Assembly: GCF_000829415.1 (NCBI RefSeq)
Contig: NZ_AP014637.1
Span: forward strand, 372,001-436,000
From: Pseudomonas sp. StFLB209
Lineage (GTDB): Bacteria > Pseudomonadota > Gammaproteobacteria > Pseudomonadales > Pseudomonadaceae
Reading direction: 5' to 3'
Length of the DNA stretch: 64,000 nt
Each line of letters begins with the position of its first letter. Within the stretch, counting starts at the first letter, position 1. Made by a program: the position numbers and the translations under genes. Shown here one piece after another: positions 6,604 to 15,907 of the stretch. Below the pieces are notes generated by a model, which saw nothing but the letters and a program-made list of their open reading frames with translations, ran no database searches and was not told the origin of the DNA.

Positions 6604-8598
6604 TCAGGTTTCCCGGCGACGCTCCTGATGAATCCAGTCAACGATATCTTCATCCGGTGCATAGCCGCTGACGGTCTCGCGCAGCAGCTGCCGAACCGTG
6701 TGGTAATCGTCCTTGTCGACCGCTGTCAGCAAGCGGGTCAGTAACACTTTGAGCATATCCCAGGACAAGTAGTCCTCATTGGCACTCATGATCATCGGGT
6801 GCTCGGTGGCCACCACGTTGTCGCCGATCAACAACTCTTCATAGAGCTTCTCTCCCGGCCGTAAACCGGTGAACTCGATGGAAATATCGCCGTGCGGGTT
6901 TTTCTCCGAGCGAATGCTCAGGCCCGAGAGATGGATCATCTTTTCCGCCAGCTCGATGATTCTTACCGGCTCCCCCATGTCCAGCACAAACACGTCGCCG
7001 CCCTGCCCCATGGAACCGGCCTGGATCACCAGTTGGGCGGCCTCGGGGATGGTCATGAAATAACGCGTGATCTTCGGGTGGGTAACCGTTAAGGGCCCGC
7101 CAGTCTGGATCTGCTTGTGAAACAACGGAATCACCGAGCCTGAAGAGCCCAGCACATTACCAAAGCGCACCATGATGAAGCGGGTCTTGTTGACCTGATA
7201 CACATTGGACTGATCACCAAACATCACCGGTGCCGCTTCGCGGCTGAGCGCTTGCAGGATCATCTCCGACAGGCGCTTGGTGCTGCCCATGACATTGGTG
7301 GGGCGCACCGCCTTGTCGGTGGAGATCAGGACAAAGTTGGAAACTCCGGCCTGCAACGCCGCCTGTGCGGTATTGAGGGTGCCAACCACGTTATTGACCA
7401 CGCCCTCGGCAATATTGTGCTCGACCATCGGCACGTGCTTGTAGGCCGCCGCATGGTAGACGGTGTCGACCTTCCAGGTTTTCATCACATCGAGCAGTCG
7501 GGGATGGTTGCGCACCGAGCCCAGGATGGGCAACAACTTGACCGAAAGCGCTTCACGGGCCAGACGTTGCTCCAGCTCACTGACAATGGTGTAAAGGTTG
7601 AATTCGCTGTGATCCAGCAACAGCAGCGTGGCCGGCTTGAGCAGCAGGATCTGGCGGCACAGCTCCGAACCGATCGAGCCGCCGGCACCGGTGACCAGTA
7701 CGGTCTGGGCCTTGATACAGTGTTCCAGCAGGTTATCCTGGGCCGGCACTGAATCACGCCCCAGCAAGTCCGCGATATCAACTTCCTGCAAGTCATCGAC
7801 CTTGACCCGCCCTGCTGCCAGGTCCATGAAACCAGGCACACTGCGCACATGCAGCGGGAAGCCCTCCAGGTAGCCGAGAATCTCACGGCGCCGGCCACGG
7901 GTGCATGAAGGCACCGCCAGCAGGATCTCCTGGGCGCCGGTCACCTCCATCATGCGCTGGATATGCTTGGGCTTGTAGACCTGCAACCCGGAAATGACCC
8001 GGTTGGAAATCGACTCATCGTCGTCGATGAACGCCACGGGGCGCATCAACCGCCCCATGCGCAGTGCAGCTACCAATTGATTACCGGCGGCTCCGGCACC
8101 GTAGATAGCCACCTTGCGCAGGCCATCGTCGCGGCTGGCGAAGGGCACATGCTGCACGGCAGCAAACCAGTCGCCGAGAAAATACTGGCGCATGGCAAGG
8201 CGCAGCCCACCGATCATGACCATGCTCAACCACCAGTAGTTGAACATGATCGACCGCGGCACGATCTGCTGATGATTGCTGTAGACGTACACCACGCAAC
8301 CGAGAATCAGCGCCGAAAGAGTCACCGCCTTGATGATTGCGATCAGCGCATCGTTGCCGAAATAGCGCATCACCGCCCGGTACATGCCGAAGCGAATGAA
8401 CAGCGGGATCGAAACCAGCGGGGCACTGACAAACAGCCAGGTGTACTTGTCCAGCGGGTTGATCAGATCATCGACCCCAAGACGGACCACAAACGCCATC
8501 CACAAGGCGAACCAGACCAGCAGGACGTCAGTGGCGACCTGAATGATCCGTTTCTGGCGACGCGGCAGCGCCAGCAGAAAGGTTCGTATCTTGTCCAT
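6604..8598 (-). CDS. wbpM: Nucleoside-diphosphate-sugar 4,6-dehydratase WbpM
   Basis: A 664-residue protein close to the length of P. aeruginosa WbpM. Four N-terminal membrane spans (residues 15-130) are followed by a CoA-binding-like region (GAGAAGNQLVAAL) and a C-terminal SDR domain with TGAGGSIGSELCRQIL. The catalytic region STDKAVRPTNVMGSTK has the Met-x3-Lys variant typical of this membrane-bound dehydratase class. It makes 4-keto-6-deoxy sugars from UDP-GlcNAc for O-antigen. The ATG at 8598 follows GAGGACACC. It is the last gene of wbpV-wbpL-wbpM, with 119 bases after wbpL. Confidence 0.95.
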   Translation of the reverse strand: MDKIRTFLLALPRRQKRIIQVATDVLLVWFALWMAFVVRLGVDDLINPLDKYTWLFVSAPLVSIPLFIRFGMYRAVMRYFGNDALIAIIKAVTLSALILGCVVYVYSNHQQIVPRSIMFNYWWLSMVMIGGLRLAMRQYFLGDWFAAVQHVPFASRDDGLRKVAIYGAGAAGNQLVAALRMGRLMRPVAFIDDDESISNRVISGLQVYKPKHIQRMMEVTGAQEILLAVPSCTRGRRREILGYLEGFPLHVRSVPGFMDLAAGRVKVDDLQEVDIADLLGRDSVPAQDNLLEHCIKAQTVLVTGAGGSIGSELCRQILLLKPATLLLLDHSEFNLYTIVSELEQRLAREALSVKLLPILGSVRNHPRLLDVMKTWKVDTVYHAAAYKHVPMVEHNIAEGVVNNVVGTLNTAQAALQAGVSNFVLISTDKAVRPTNVMGSTKRLSEMILQALSREAAPVMFGDQSNVYQVNKTRFIMVRFGNVLGSSGSVIPLFHKQIQTGGPLTVTHPKITRYFMTIPEAAQLVIQAGSMGQGGDVFVLDMGEPVRIIELAEKMIHLSGLSIRSEKNPHGDISIEFTGLRPGEKLYEELLIGDNVVATEHPMIMSANEDYLSWDMLKVLLTRLLTAVDKDDYHTVRQLLRETVSGYAPDEDIVDWIHQERRRET

Positions 8599-8717
8599 GG
8601 TGTCCTCAATCAATCCTTGCCACCTCGTTTGAAACCTCACTACAACCATCCAGGCCCCGAGCTCGTCGAAGCAATTGTTACAATCTATATGAAAAACCGC
8701 TGGTCCGCGCTGTCAAA

Positions 8718-9734
8718 TCAGCCCCGCTCAACCTGCCCGGCCTTGAATTTCAAGGCCAGCCACACCAATGGCAACCAGCAAAGGACCAGACCTGTCACGC
8801 CATCGACCCAGCCTTTGGCCACCAACAGTGCCCAAGGCAATAACCAGACCAGATTGATCACCAGCACCGCCAGGGTTACCGGCAGATGCCGAGCGTAATG
8901 ACGCGAAGCAAACTGATAGGCATGGCTACGATGCGCTTCATACACTTTCTCGCCGCGCAGCAAACGCCGGATCAGGGTCAAGGTAGCGTCCACCACAAAC
9001 ACGCCGAGCAGGATCAGCCATGCCCAGAACAGTGAAGGCGACACCCAGCCAGCCTGCAAGGACAGTACGCCGAGCACAATGCCCAGAAAACCACTGCCGG
9101 CATCGCCCATGAAAATTCGTGCCGGCGGAAAATTCCAGTACAGGAAACCTGCCACTGCAGCCGCCAGCAATGCGGGGACCAGCACCTGATCGCCAGGCCC
9201 GGTCAGCGCATAGATCAGACACGCACTGCCACACACAGTTACCGCTTCAATGCTGGCGATACCGTCAATGCCATCCATGAAGTTGTACAGGTTGAGCATC
9301 CAGACCAGATAAAACACCGCCAGAACGTTGCCCAGCCAACCCAGCTCCAGTGACCAGCCCAGCAGATGCAGCGGCGCCATACCGCCCAGCCACGCCAGTG
9401 CCCAGATCGCTGCGGCAAAATGCCCAAGCAGACGCCAGCGGGCGGCAATGTGCCCGTGGTCGTCCATAAAACCGATAACCGCCACCAGGCCACCGGCCCC
9501 GGCCAGGGCCATCAGCAGATCGGCAGGCATGCGTCCTGTCGCGCCTAACCACGAAACCGCCAGCAAGAATGCGATGACAATTGATACTCCGCCGCCACGG
9601 GGCGTCGGTATCGAATGCGAACTACGAGCATTGGGAATGTCCATCAGGCTACGAGCCAAGGCATACCTGCGCAGGACTGCAGTCAACAGCAAGGACAACA
9701 GCGCAAATCCGAGAACCCACAACCACTCAACCAT
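8718..9734 (-). CDS. wbpL: WbpL-type polyprenyl-phosphate glycosyltransferase
   Basis: A 338-residue integral membrane enzyme of the MraY/WecA (glycosyltransferase 4) family, with about 10 membrane spans. Family motifs are GFMDDHGHIAARWRLLGHF, NLYNFMDGIDGIA (Asp-rich, Mg2+ binding), FMGDAGSGFLG and the C-terminal RSHAYQFASR loop. Such enzymes start O-antigen synthesis by attaching a HexNAc-1-phosphate sugar to undecaprenyl phosphate. The ATG at 9734 lies inside the end of wbpV (8-base overlap), indicating translational coupling. The exact sugar cannot be read from the sequence. Confidence 0.93.
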   Translation of the reverse strand: MVEWLWVLGFALLSLLLTAVLRRYALARSLMDIPNARSSHSIPTPRGGGVSIVIAFLLAVSWLGATGRMPADLLMALAGAGGLVAVIGFMDDHGHIAARWRLLGHFAAAIWALAWLGGMAPLHLLGWSLELGWLGNVLAVFYLVWMLNLYNFMDGIDGIASIEAVTVCGSACLIYALTGPGDQVLVPALLAAAVAGFLYWNFPPARIFMGDAGSGFLGIVLGVLSLQAGWVSPSLFWAWLILLGVFVVDATLTLIRRLLRGEKVYEAHRSHAYQFASRHYARHLPVTLAVLVINLVWLLPWALLVAKGWVDGVTGLVLCWLPLVWLALKFKAGQVERG

Positions 9735-10704
9735 GCTTTTTATTTTCCAGATAATGATTCGCGGTTTCGCGCAGCGCCTGATCGACACTTACCGGCGGCC
9801 GCCAATCCAACAGCGTACAGGTCTGCTCGATGTCGACCTGCAAAGAGCCGCACAGGCGCTGCGAAAACGCCCGCTTGCCCAATAGCGCGGCCAGTGTGCT
9901 CAACAACCACATTGGCACTGGCAATAACCTGGCGGGCTTGCCCAATGCCTTGCCAACACGCTTGAGTAATTCAGTGGTCGACAGATCCTGCGCATCACTG
10001 ACCAGCAAGGTCTGGTTGGCCGCGCCTGGATGTGCCAGGCAAGTCACCAGCAGGTCCACCAGATTCTCCAGCGCCACCAGACTACGCCGGTTGTTTATCG
10101 CCCCCAACGGCAGAGGAACACCTTTGTCCAGCCAGCGCATCATGTTCAGAAAGTTGGCCTTGACCCCAGGCCCATAAACCAGCACAGGACGGACGATGAC
10201 CACCTCCATGCCAGTACGCGCAGCCAGCTCACGCAGTTGCTGCTCGGCGGCCTGCTTTGACACGCCATAGGGATCTTCAGGGCGACCGGGGTCACTGGCC
10301 TTGAAAGGCGAGCCAGCCAGCGAGTACTCGCCGTTGACCTTGATCGAGCTGATAAATACGAATCTTCTGACACCTGCGGCAACCGCCTGTTCCGCAAGGT
10401 TAAGCGTCGCTGCCACGTTAGCCTGGAAATATTCCGCCTGCGGGTCGACGGCAGACTCGTCGAGTACATGAACTCTGGCGGCGCAGTGCACAACCACATC
10501 GATACCTGCGACAAACTCATGCCAGCGGTTATCGGCAGACAGGTCATCGACCATGACCACTTCAACCGCCGGGTCCAGCCCGTGCCCAACCTGACGCACA
10601 GCCGCCCGCACGCAGGGCACCTCAAGGGCAACCAGACGCCGTACCAGAGCCCGGCCAACAAATCCTGTCGCGCCCGTTACCGCAACCGCTACAGGCTGGC
10701 GCAT
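9727..10704 (-). CDS. wbpV: NAD-dependent sugar epimerase/dehydratase (WbpV-like)
   Basis: A 325-residue extended SDR with an N-terminal Rossmann motif TGATGFVGRALVRRL (about residues 9-23) and catalytic YGVSKQAAE (Tyr-x3-Lys) preceded by a Ser in FISSIKVNG. It resembles WbpV/GalE-type enzymes, which epimerise or reduce UDP-HexNAc sugars made by WbpM. The ATG at 10704 starts MRQPVAVAVTG; the upstream extension lacks coding character. It overlaps wbpL by 8 bases and heads this three-gene unit. The precise reaction is inferred from its neighbours. Confidence 0.87.
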   Translation of the reverse strand: MRQPVAVAVTGATGFVGRALVRRLVALEVPCVRAAVRQVGHGLDPAVEVVMVDDLSADNRWHEFVAGIDVVVHCAARVHVLDESAVDPQAEYFQANVAATLNLAEQAVAAGVRRFVFISSIKVNGEYSLAGSPFKASDPGRPEDPYGVSKQAAEQQLRELAARTGMEVVIVRPVLVYGPGVKANFLNMMRWLDKGVPLPLGAINNRRSLVALENLVDLLVTCLAHPGAANQTLLVSDAQDLSTTELLKRVGKALGKPARLLPVPMWLLSTLAALLGKRAFSQRLCGSLQVDIEQTCTLLDWRPPVSVDQALRETANHYLENKKHG

Positions 10705-10815
10705 TCCCTGACTCTCAATATCTGACCTCTGAACACGGAAAAAACACGGATGGGTAATTCCAATAAGCAGCAAGTTTAACATCATGGCAGCCTGGCTGAC
10801 CGACTGGACGCAGGA

Positions 10816-12234
10816 TCAGCTATCACCGGGAATCAACAACTGCAGCGGCCTGTCGCCGGTCGCATAAAGCTGTTCAAGCGCCTTGCCCAGCGCACGTTTG
10901 GCAGGTATTTCGCCGTGCACCAGACGTATTTCTGAGGGCCAACGCTGCATGTCACGCACAAACGCCAACAACCCCGATTGATCGGCGTGCGCGGAGTAAC
11001 CCGCCACCGTGCTGACCCCTGCCCGGATAGCAAAGCGTTGCCCGTCAAGCGACACCTCACCCTGCCCCGCCGCCTGCTGTATCAGTGAACCCGGCGTGCC
11101 CCTGGCCTGATAACCGACAAACAGCACATGGTGACGGGGCTCTTGCAGCATCGCCTTGAGGTAATTGACGATCCGGCCACCCACACACATGCCATGCCCG
11201 GCAATCACAATGGCGGGTCGCAACGTACTGCTCAGGTAGTTGACCACTTGCTGGTGCTGCGCGTGGCTGTCGATGGTAATCAACTGCGCGAATGCCAACG
11301 GTGCCCGACCCTCTGCCAGTCGTTGCTGCGCATCGTCATCCCAGTGCGCCTTGCATGCCTGATAGACCTGGGTAAAGCGGCTGGCCAGTGGCGAGTCAAG
11401 AATCACTGGCAGTTGCTGCCAGTCGATGTGCGCCAGCGCCTGCGGACAATCACCTGCCGGTAACTGCCCAGGCAGCGCCTTGCGCTGCAGAATATCCTCA
11501 AGCTCGTACAACAGCTCTTGCGTGCGGCCAATGCTGAATGCCGGCAACAGCACGGTGCCGCCATCAACCAGCGCCTGATCGATGAGCTTTTCGAGGCGCT
11601 GCTGACGATTGCCGCGATCCTTATGCAAACGGTCGCCATAGGTGCTCTCAAGCACCAGGATGTCAGCGTACTCAGGTGCACGCAGGTCGCGCAGGATCGG
11701 CGTCTGGCAAGCGCCAAGATCGCCGGAAAACACCACCCGTGTTGCGCGCCCGTCCTCCCCATGGCGAACATCACATTCAACATACGCCGAACCGAGGATA
11801 TGCCCCGCCCTTTGCAGACGCAATCGGCAACATGACAGGGCTGTGCCGGGCAACTCGAACCACTGATCAAAGGCCAAGACCACCAGCTGCCGTTCGAGCT
11901 GGCGCAGCAGAGCCTTGTCCGCTACAGCGCAGTGCCTCAACACATCATCGATAACCAGCGGCAACAGCCTGGCGGACGGCTCGGTGCACAGCACAGGCCC
12001 ACGGTAGCCGGCAGCCAGAAGCGCTGGCAGGCGGCCGACATGGTCGTTGTGAACATGGGTGATCACCAGCGCTTTGATTACGCCCAGATCCATATCAGGC
12101 GCTGTCATGCTCAATTCGCCACTGTCCGCACCACAGTCAATCAGCAGGCTTTCATGAGGCGCCATAAACAGCTGGTGACACGACCCCGTAACCCGCTCGA
12201 TCGCGCCATGGTGAACAATATGCGGGTAATCCAT
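10816..12234 (-). CDS. MBL-fold/beta-CASP RNA-processing exonuclease-like protein
   Basis: A 472-residue protein of the CPSF73-like metallo-beta-lactamase group. It has the zinc motif THVHNDH (about residue 59), a second-metal region GHILGSAYVE, FSGDLGA, the beta-CASP segment with ESTYGDR and PAFSIGRTQELL, the motif GHGMCVGGRIVNYL, and a C-terminal RMMBL part with YSAHADQSGLL. Relatives are RNA endo/exonucleases, but the Pseudomonas member has no established role that I know of. The ATG at 12234 has a strong GGAGGAAGTTGC upstream. It lies 111 bases before wbpV on the same strand. Confidence 0.88.
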   Translation of the reverse strand: MDYPHIVHHGAIERVTGSCHQLFMAPHESLLIDCGADSGELSMTAPDMDLGVIKALVITHVHNDHVGRLPALLAAGYRGPVLCTEPSARLLPLVIDDVLRHCAVADKALLRQLERQLVVLAFDQWFELPGTALSCCRLRLQRAGHILGSAYVECDVRHGEDGRATRVVFSGDLGACQTPILRDLRAPEYADILVLESTYGDRLHKDRGNRQQRLEKLIDQALVDGGTVLLPAFSIGRTQELLYELEDILQRKALPGQLPAGDCPQALAHIDWQQLPVILDSPLASRFTQVYQACKAHWDDDAQQRLAEGRAPLAFAQLITIDSHAQHQQVVNYLSSTLRPAIVIAGHGMCVGGRIVNYLKAMLQEPRHHVLFVGYQARGTPGSLIQQAAGQGEVSLDGQRFAIRAGVSTVAGYSAHADQSGLLAFVRDMQRWPSEIRLVHGEIPAKRALGKALEQLYATGDRPLQLLIPGDS

Positions 12235-12564
12235 GCAACTTCCTCCAGCAACCTGTTCAGTTCGGGAGGCATTGTGCCTTGGGGAGAGGCACTTTCAAGC
12301 CGGGACGGGGATGCCCAGAAAGCCGGATTTTTGCAGCAAGATAGCCGAAGAAGGTCGGATTTAATCCGAAAAAGCTGAAACTCAAGAATTAACCTGAGCA
12401 TTTAATCGAACATTCGCTCACAAGGTGATGAATATTCCTACAAGCGTAGAGAACATAGGCTACACAATAGCGAGAAAAATATCAGCCAAGCCTGTAGGCA
12501 AGCATGGCAGCAGCAGGCACAGCGCCCATAGCCCTGAGCTAAAGGACGTCTGCCGCTATCCCCA
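12235..12564. other. 330-base gap between lapA and the MBL gene
   Basis: No credible gene on either strand. It must hold the promoter of the MBL-fold gene. The only structure I see is a short hairpin, CGGATTTAATCCG, at 12356-12368. No clear T-tailed terminator follows lapA. In P. aeruginosa the wzz gene and O-antigen cluster lie in this interval; none of it is present here. Confidence 0.6.
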
Positions 12565-12807
12565 TCAGGCGGTACGACTGGAGGCCGAACGCTTGGTCCG
12601 CAAGCTACCAAACCAGGCCAGCACAGGACCGATCAACATGCCCAGTAACAACGCCAGGATAACAGGCACAGCCAGCGCCAGCTCAGGTGCCGACCAACCG
12701 AAGAACACCAGGCCTACAGGCTGACGGTTCTCCAGGACGAACACTGTGGTCACCAGCACCAACAGCAAGACGATGGTTACCGCCAGCACTCGTTTGAAAA
12801 TACGCAT
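12565..12807 (-). CDS. lapA: LapA-domain (DUF1049) inner-membrane protein
   Basis: An 80-residue protein with two membrane spans: residues 4-25 (FKRVLAVTIVLLLVLVTTVF) and about 40-65 (PELALAVPVILALLLGMLIG). A short basic, Ser-rich tail follows. The pattern NRQPVGLVFFGW between the spans is typical of LapA. In enterobacteria LapA works with LapB in lipopolysaccharide assembly and LpxC turnover. The stop of ihfB abuts its ATG (12808/12807), so the two are cotranscribed. No lapB-like TPR gene follows here. Confidence 0.9.
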   Translation of the reverse strand: MRIFKRVLAVTIVLLLVLVTTVFVLENRQPVGLVFFGWSAPELALAVPVILALLLGMLIGPVLAWFGSLRTKRSASSRTA

Positions 12808-13125
12808 TCACTGATCCTTTTCTACGCTGTAGCCCATCGCCTCTTCTTCCTCATTCACCCGATCACGCAGCTCTTTACCGGGCTTGAAGTGAGGAACGAA
12901 CTTGCCGTCCAGGCTTACCGACTGGCCGGTCTTCGGATTGCGCCCAACACGGGGAGCACGATAATGCAATGAGAAGCTGCCAAACCCGCGGATCTCGATT
13001 CGATCGCCGGTAGCCAGACATTGAGACATTTGTTCAAGCATGGTCTTGATAGCCAACTCGACATCCTTGGATGAGAGAAGACCCTGATGGGTGACAATTC
13101 GTTCGATCAACTCCGACTTCGTCAT
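12808..13125 (-). CDS. ihfB: Integration host factor subunit beta
   Basis: A 105-residue DNA-bending protein of the HU/IHF family (himD). It has the N-terminal helices [20 protein letters not shown], the beta-arm sequence [15 protein letters not shown] with the intercalating Pro, and [15 protein letters not shown] short acidic extension ([14 protein letters not shown]) makes it slightly longer than the E. coli subunit. IHF-beta pairs with IHF-alpha (not in the window). It lies downstream of rpsA and directly upstream of lapA. The terminator after rpsA suggests ihfB has its own promoter. Confidence 0.97.
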   Translation of the reverse strand: MTKSELIERIVTHQGLLSSKDVELAIKTMLEQMSQCLATGDRIEIRGFGSFSLHYRAPRVGRNPKTGQSVSLDGKFVPHFKPGKELRDRVNEEEEAMGYSVEKDQ

Positions 13126-13363
13126 ATTTTTCCCTTCTTTTTCAAGCAGCTAGATCAGTGCTTCGAAGGTTTTAGCATGACCGGATGATTTTGAACAGCC
13201 TGCATCTTGACTTATGTGCGGCCTGGTTGATACGGCATATTCAGGTGACGAGAGGATGACGCGCGGCAGCTTGCAGCCCGCCTCGCTTTGCGCCAGACCG
13301 GATGGATTTGCATCGCGCAACAAGGGCGCCCGGGATGAGTGACGAAATATTTCTTGCGCGCAC

Positions 13364-13392
13364 AAAAAAGGGCGACCGAAGTCGCCCTTTTT
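13364..13392 (-). terminator. Rho-independent terminator of rpsA
   Basis: A perfect 12-bp stem, AAAAAGGGCGAC (13365-13376) with 13381-13392, closes on a tetraloop (TTCG on the minus strand). On the minus strand it is followed by TTTTTTG. It starts 17 bases after the rpsA stop. Confidence 0.93.
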
Positions 13393-13408
13393 CAATGGAT
13401 CACAGAAC

Positions 13409-15094
13409 TCAGTTCTGCTTTTCCATTTGAGCACGCAGCAGGTCACCGATAGTGGTAGGACCAGTGCTTTCAGTAGCTTCTGGCTTGTTGCGCAGGCTCT
13501 GAATGGCTTCTTTCTCGTCTTCGACGTCTTTCGACTTGATCGACAGGTTGATTACGCGGCTCTTGCGGTCAACGCTGATGATCTTGGCTTCGATCTCTTC
13601 GCCTTCTTTCAGAACGTTACGCGCGTCTTCAACGCGGTCACGGCTGATTTCGGAAGCTTTCAGAGTCGCTTCGATGTCGTCGGCCAGAACGATGATGGCG
13701 CCTTTGGCGTCAACTTCTTTCACGGTACCGCGAACGATCGCGCCCTTGTCATTGACAGTGACGTACTCGGAGAACGGATCGCTTTCCAGTTGCTTGATAC
13801 CCAGGGAGATGCGCTCACGCTCCGGGTCAACCGACAGGATAACGGTGTCCAGCTCGTCGCCCTTCTTGAAACGACGAACGGCTTCTTCACCGGCTTCGTT
13901 CCAGGAGATGTCGGACAGGTGAACCAGACCGTCGATGCCGCCGTCCAGACCAATGAAGATACCGAAATCGGTGATCGACTTGATGGTGCCGGAGATACGG
14001 TCGCCCTTGTTGAACTGGCCAGAGAAGTCTTCCCATGGGTTGGACTTGCACTGTTTGATGCCCAGGGAGATACGACGACGCTCTTCGTCGATGTCCAGAA
14101 CCATGACTTCCACTTCGTCGCCAACCTGAACGACTTTCGACGGGTGGATGTTTTTGTTGGTCCAGTCCATTTCGGAAACGTGCACCAGACCTTCCACGCC
14201 TTCTTCCAGCTCTGCGAAGCAGCCGTAGTCGGTCAGGTTGGTAACGCGTGCAGTAACGCGGGTGCTCTCTGGGTAACGAGCCTTGATAGCAACCCATGGG
14301 TCTTCGCCCAGTTGCTTCAGACCCAGCGAAACGCGGTTGCGCTCGCGATCGTACTTCAGAACCTTGACATCGATCTCATCGCCAACATTGACGATTTCCG
14401 ATGGGTGCTTGATACGCTTCCAGGCCATGTCGGTGATGTGCAGCAGGCCATCGACGCCGCCCAGATCCACGAATGCGCCGTAGTCGGTGAGGTTCTTGAC
14501 GATACCCTTGACTTGCTGGCCTTCCTGCAGGGATTCCAGCAGCGCTTCGCGCTCTGCACTGTTCTCGGCTTCCAGGACACTGCGACGGGAAACGACAACG
14601 TTGTTGCGCTTCTGGTCCAGCTTGATGACCTTGAACTCGAGCTCTTTGCCTTCGAGGTGGGTAGTGTCGCGAACCGGACGAACGTCGACCAGCGAGCCCG
14701 GCAGGAACGCACGGATGCCGTTGACGTCGACGGTGAAACCGCCCTTGACCTTGCCGTTGATGACGCCCTTGACCACTTCTTCAGCGGCGAAAGCTGCTTC
14801 CAGAACAATCCAGCACTCAGCGCGCTTGGCTTTTTCGCGGGACAGCTTGGTTTCGCCAAAGCCGTCTTCGACCGCGTCCAGCGCAACGTGCACTTCGTCA
14901 CCGACCTTGATGGTCAGCTCGCCAGCGTCGTTGTAGAACTGCTCGAGCGGGATGACGCCCTCGGACTTCAGGCCAGCGTGTACGGTTACCCAGTCGCCGT
15001 CGATGTCGACAACGATACCGGTAATGATTGCGCCTGGCTGAAGATTCAGGGTTTTCAGGCTTTCTTCAAAAAGTTCTGCAAAGCTTTCGCTCAT
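13409..15094 (-). CDS. rpsA: 30S ribosomal protein S1
   Basis: A 561-residue protein with six S1 RNA-binding repeats in series, the normal architecture and length for gamma-proteobacterial S1. Repeat signatures include [41 protein letters not shown] and [22 protein letters not shown]1 binds mRNA leaders on the 30S subunit and unfolds structured start sites. The ATG at 15094 gives the standard N-terminus [13 protein letters not shown]; an upstream in-frame extension is not conserved-looking. It follows cmk, as in most gamma-proteobacteria, and precedes ihfB. Confidence 0.98.
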   Translation of the reverse strand: MSESFAELFEESLKTLNLQPGAIITGIVVDIDGDWVTVHAGLKSEGVIPLEQFYNDAGELTIKVGDEVHVALDAVEDGFGETKLSREKAKRAECWIVLEAAFAAEEVVKGVINGKVKGGFTVDVNGIRAFLPGSLVDVRPVRDTTHLEGKELEFKVIKLDQKRNNVVVSRRSVLEAENSAEREALLESLQEGQQVKGIVKNLTDYGAFVDLGGVDGLLHITDMAWKRIKHPSEIVNVGDEIDVKVLKYDRERNRVSLGLKQLGEDPWVAIKARYPESTRVTARVTNLTDYGCFAELEEGVEGLVHVSEMDWTNKNIHPSKVVQVGDEVEVMVLDIDEERRRISLGIKQCKSNPWEDFSGQFNKGDRISGTIKSITDFGIFIGLDGGIDGLVHLSDISWNEAGEEAVRRFKKGDELDTVILSVDPERERISLGIKQLESDPFSEYVTVNDKGAIVRGTVKEVDAKGAIIVLADDIEATLKASEISRDRVEDARNVLKEGEEIEAKIISVDRKSRVINLSIKSKDVEDEKEAIQSLRNKPEATESTGPTTIGDLLRAQMEKQN

Positions 15095-15217
15095 TTTAAT
15101 TCCTGTGTGATCAAGGGCGAAGAATACGCCCATCTGCCACGTTCCAGACCACGTGGGTTTCGTTCATGTAAAAGGAAGCCTGCAGGATGTAGTCTGGTCT
15201 CCCGCATGGCTCCTTGA

Positions 15218-15907
15218 TCATCCCGTGATATCGCGCAGGGCGACTTCACTGAGGATGCGTTGCAACACCTGGTCGATTGATAACTCGGTGGAGTCCAGCT
15301 GAATGGCGTCGTGCGCCGGCTTGAGCGGGGCTACCGCTCGCTGGGTGTCACGCTCGTCGCGAACACGTATCTCATCTAGCAGACTCGACAGACTAACATC
15401 ATCACCCTTGGCCTTCAACTGCAGGTAACGACGACGCGCGCGTTCTTCGGCACTGGCGGTCAGGAAAATCTTCAATGGCGCATCGGGAAACACCACGGTC
15501 CCCATGTCCCGACCGTCAGCGACCAGACCCGGTTGCTCCTGAAAAGCCCGCTGACGCTGCAACAAAGCGTCCCGCACTGCCGGCAGCGAAGCCACTTGAG
15601 ACGCGCCACTGCCGACCTGCTCGTTGCGGATCGCATGGGTCACGTCTTCCCCTTCAAGAATGATGCGCTGCTGCTGACCGTTGTCACCGACCTCGAATTG
15701 CACATCGAGGTGCGCTGCCAGCAATTTGAGCGCCTCTTCATTGGTCAGGTCGACCCCGTGGTTACTGGCCGCGAAGGCCAGCAAACGGTACAGCGCACCA
15801 GAATCGAGCAGACACCAGCCCAACTGGGTCGCCAGCAAACCGGCAATAGTGCCTTTGCCCGAACCACTGGGTCCGTCAATGGTGATGACAGGTGCTTTGA
15901 TTTTCAC
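15218..15907 (-). CDS. cmk: Cytidylate kinase
   Basis: A 229-residue P-loop kinase that phosphorylates CMP/dCMP. Motifs are [16 protein letters not shown] (Walker A), [24 protein letters not shown] and the lid region [14 protein letters not shown]. The start is GTG at 15907, giving [12 protein letters not shown] and preceded by AAGAGGAACAATC. Its GTGA overlaps the aroA stop by 4 bases, indicating translational coupling. It lies between aroA and rpsA, the usual order. Confidence 0.96.
   Translation of the reverse strand: MKIKAPVITIDGPSGSGKGTIAGLLATQLGWCLLDSGALYRLLAFAASNHGVDLTNEEALKLLAAHLDVQFEVGDNGQQQRIILEGEDVTHAIRNEQVGSGASQVASLPAVRDALLQRQRAFQEQPGLVADGRDMGTVVFPDAPLKIFLTASAEERARRRYLQLKAKGDDVSLSSLLDEIRVRDERDTQRAVAPLKPAHDAIQLDSTELSIDQVLQRILSEVALRDITG

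Noticed and set aside
13427..15217. A 596-codon open frame antisense to rpsA
   Set aside because: Strict shadow of the conserved S1 repeats, with no independent ribosome-binding site or family features.
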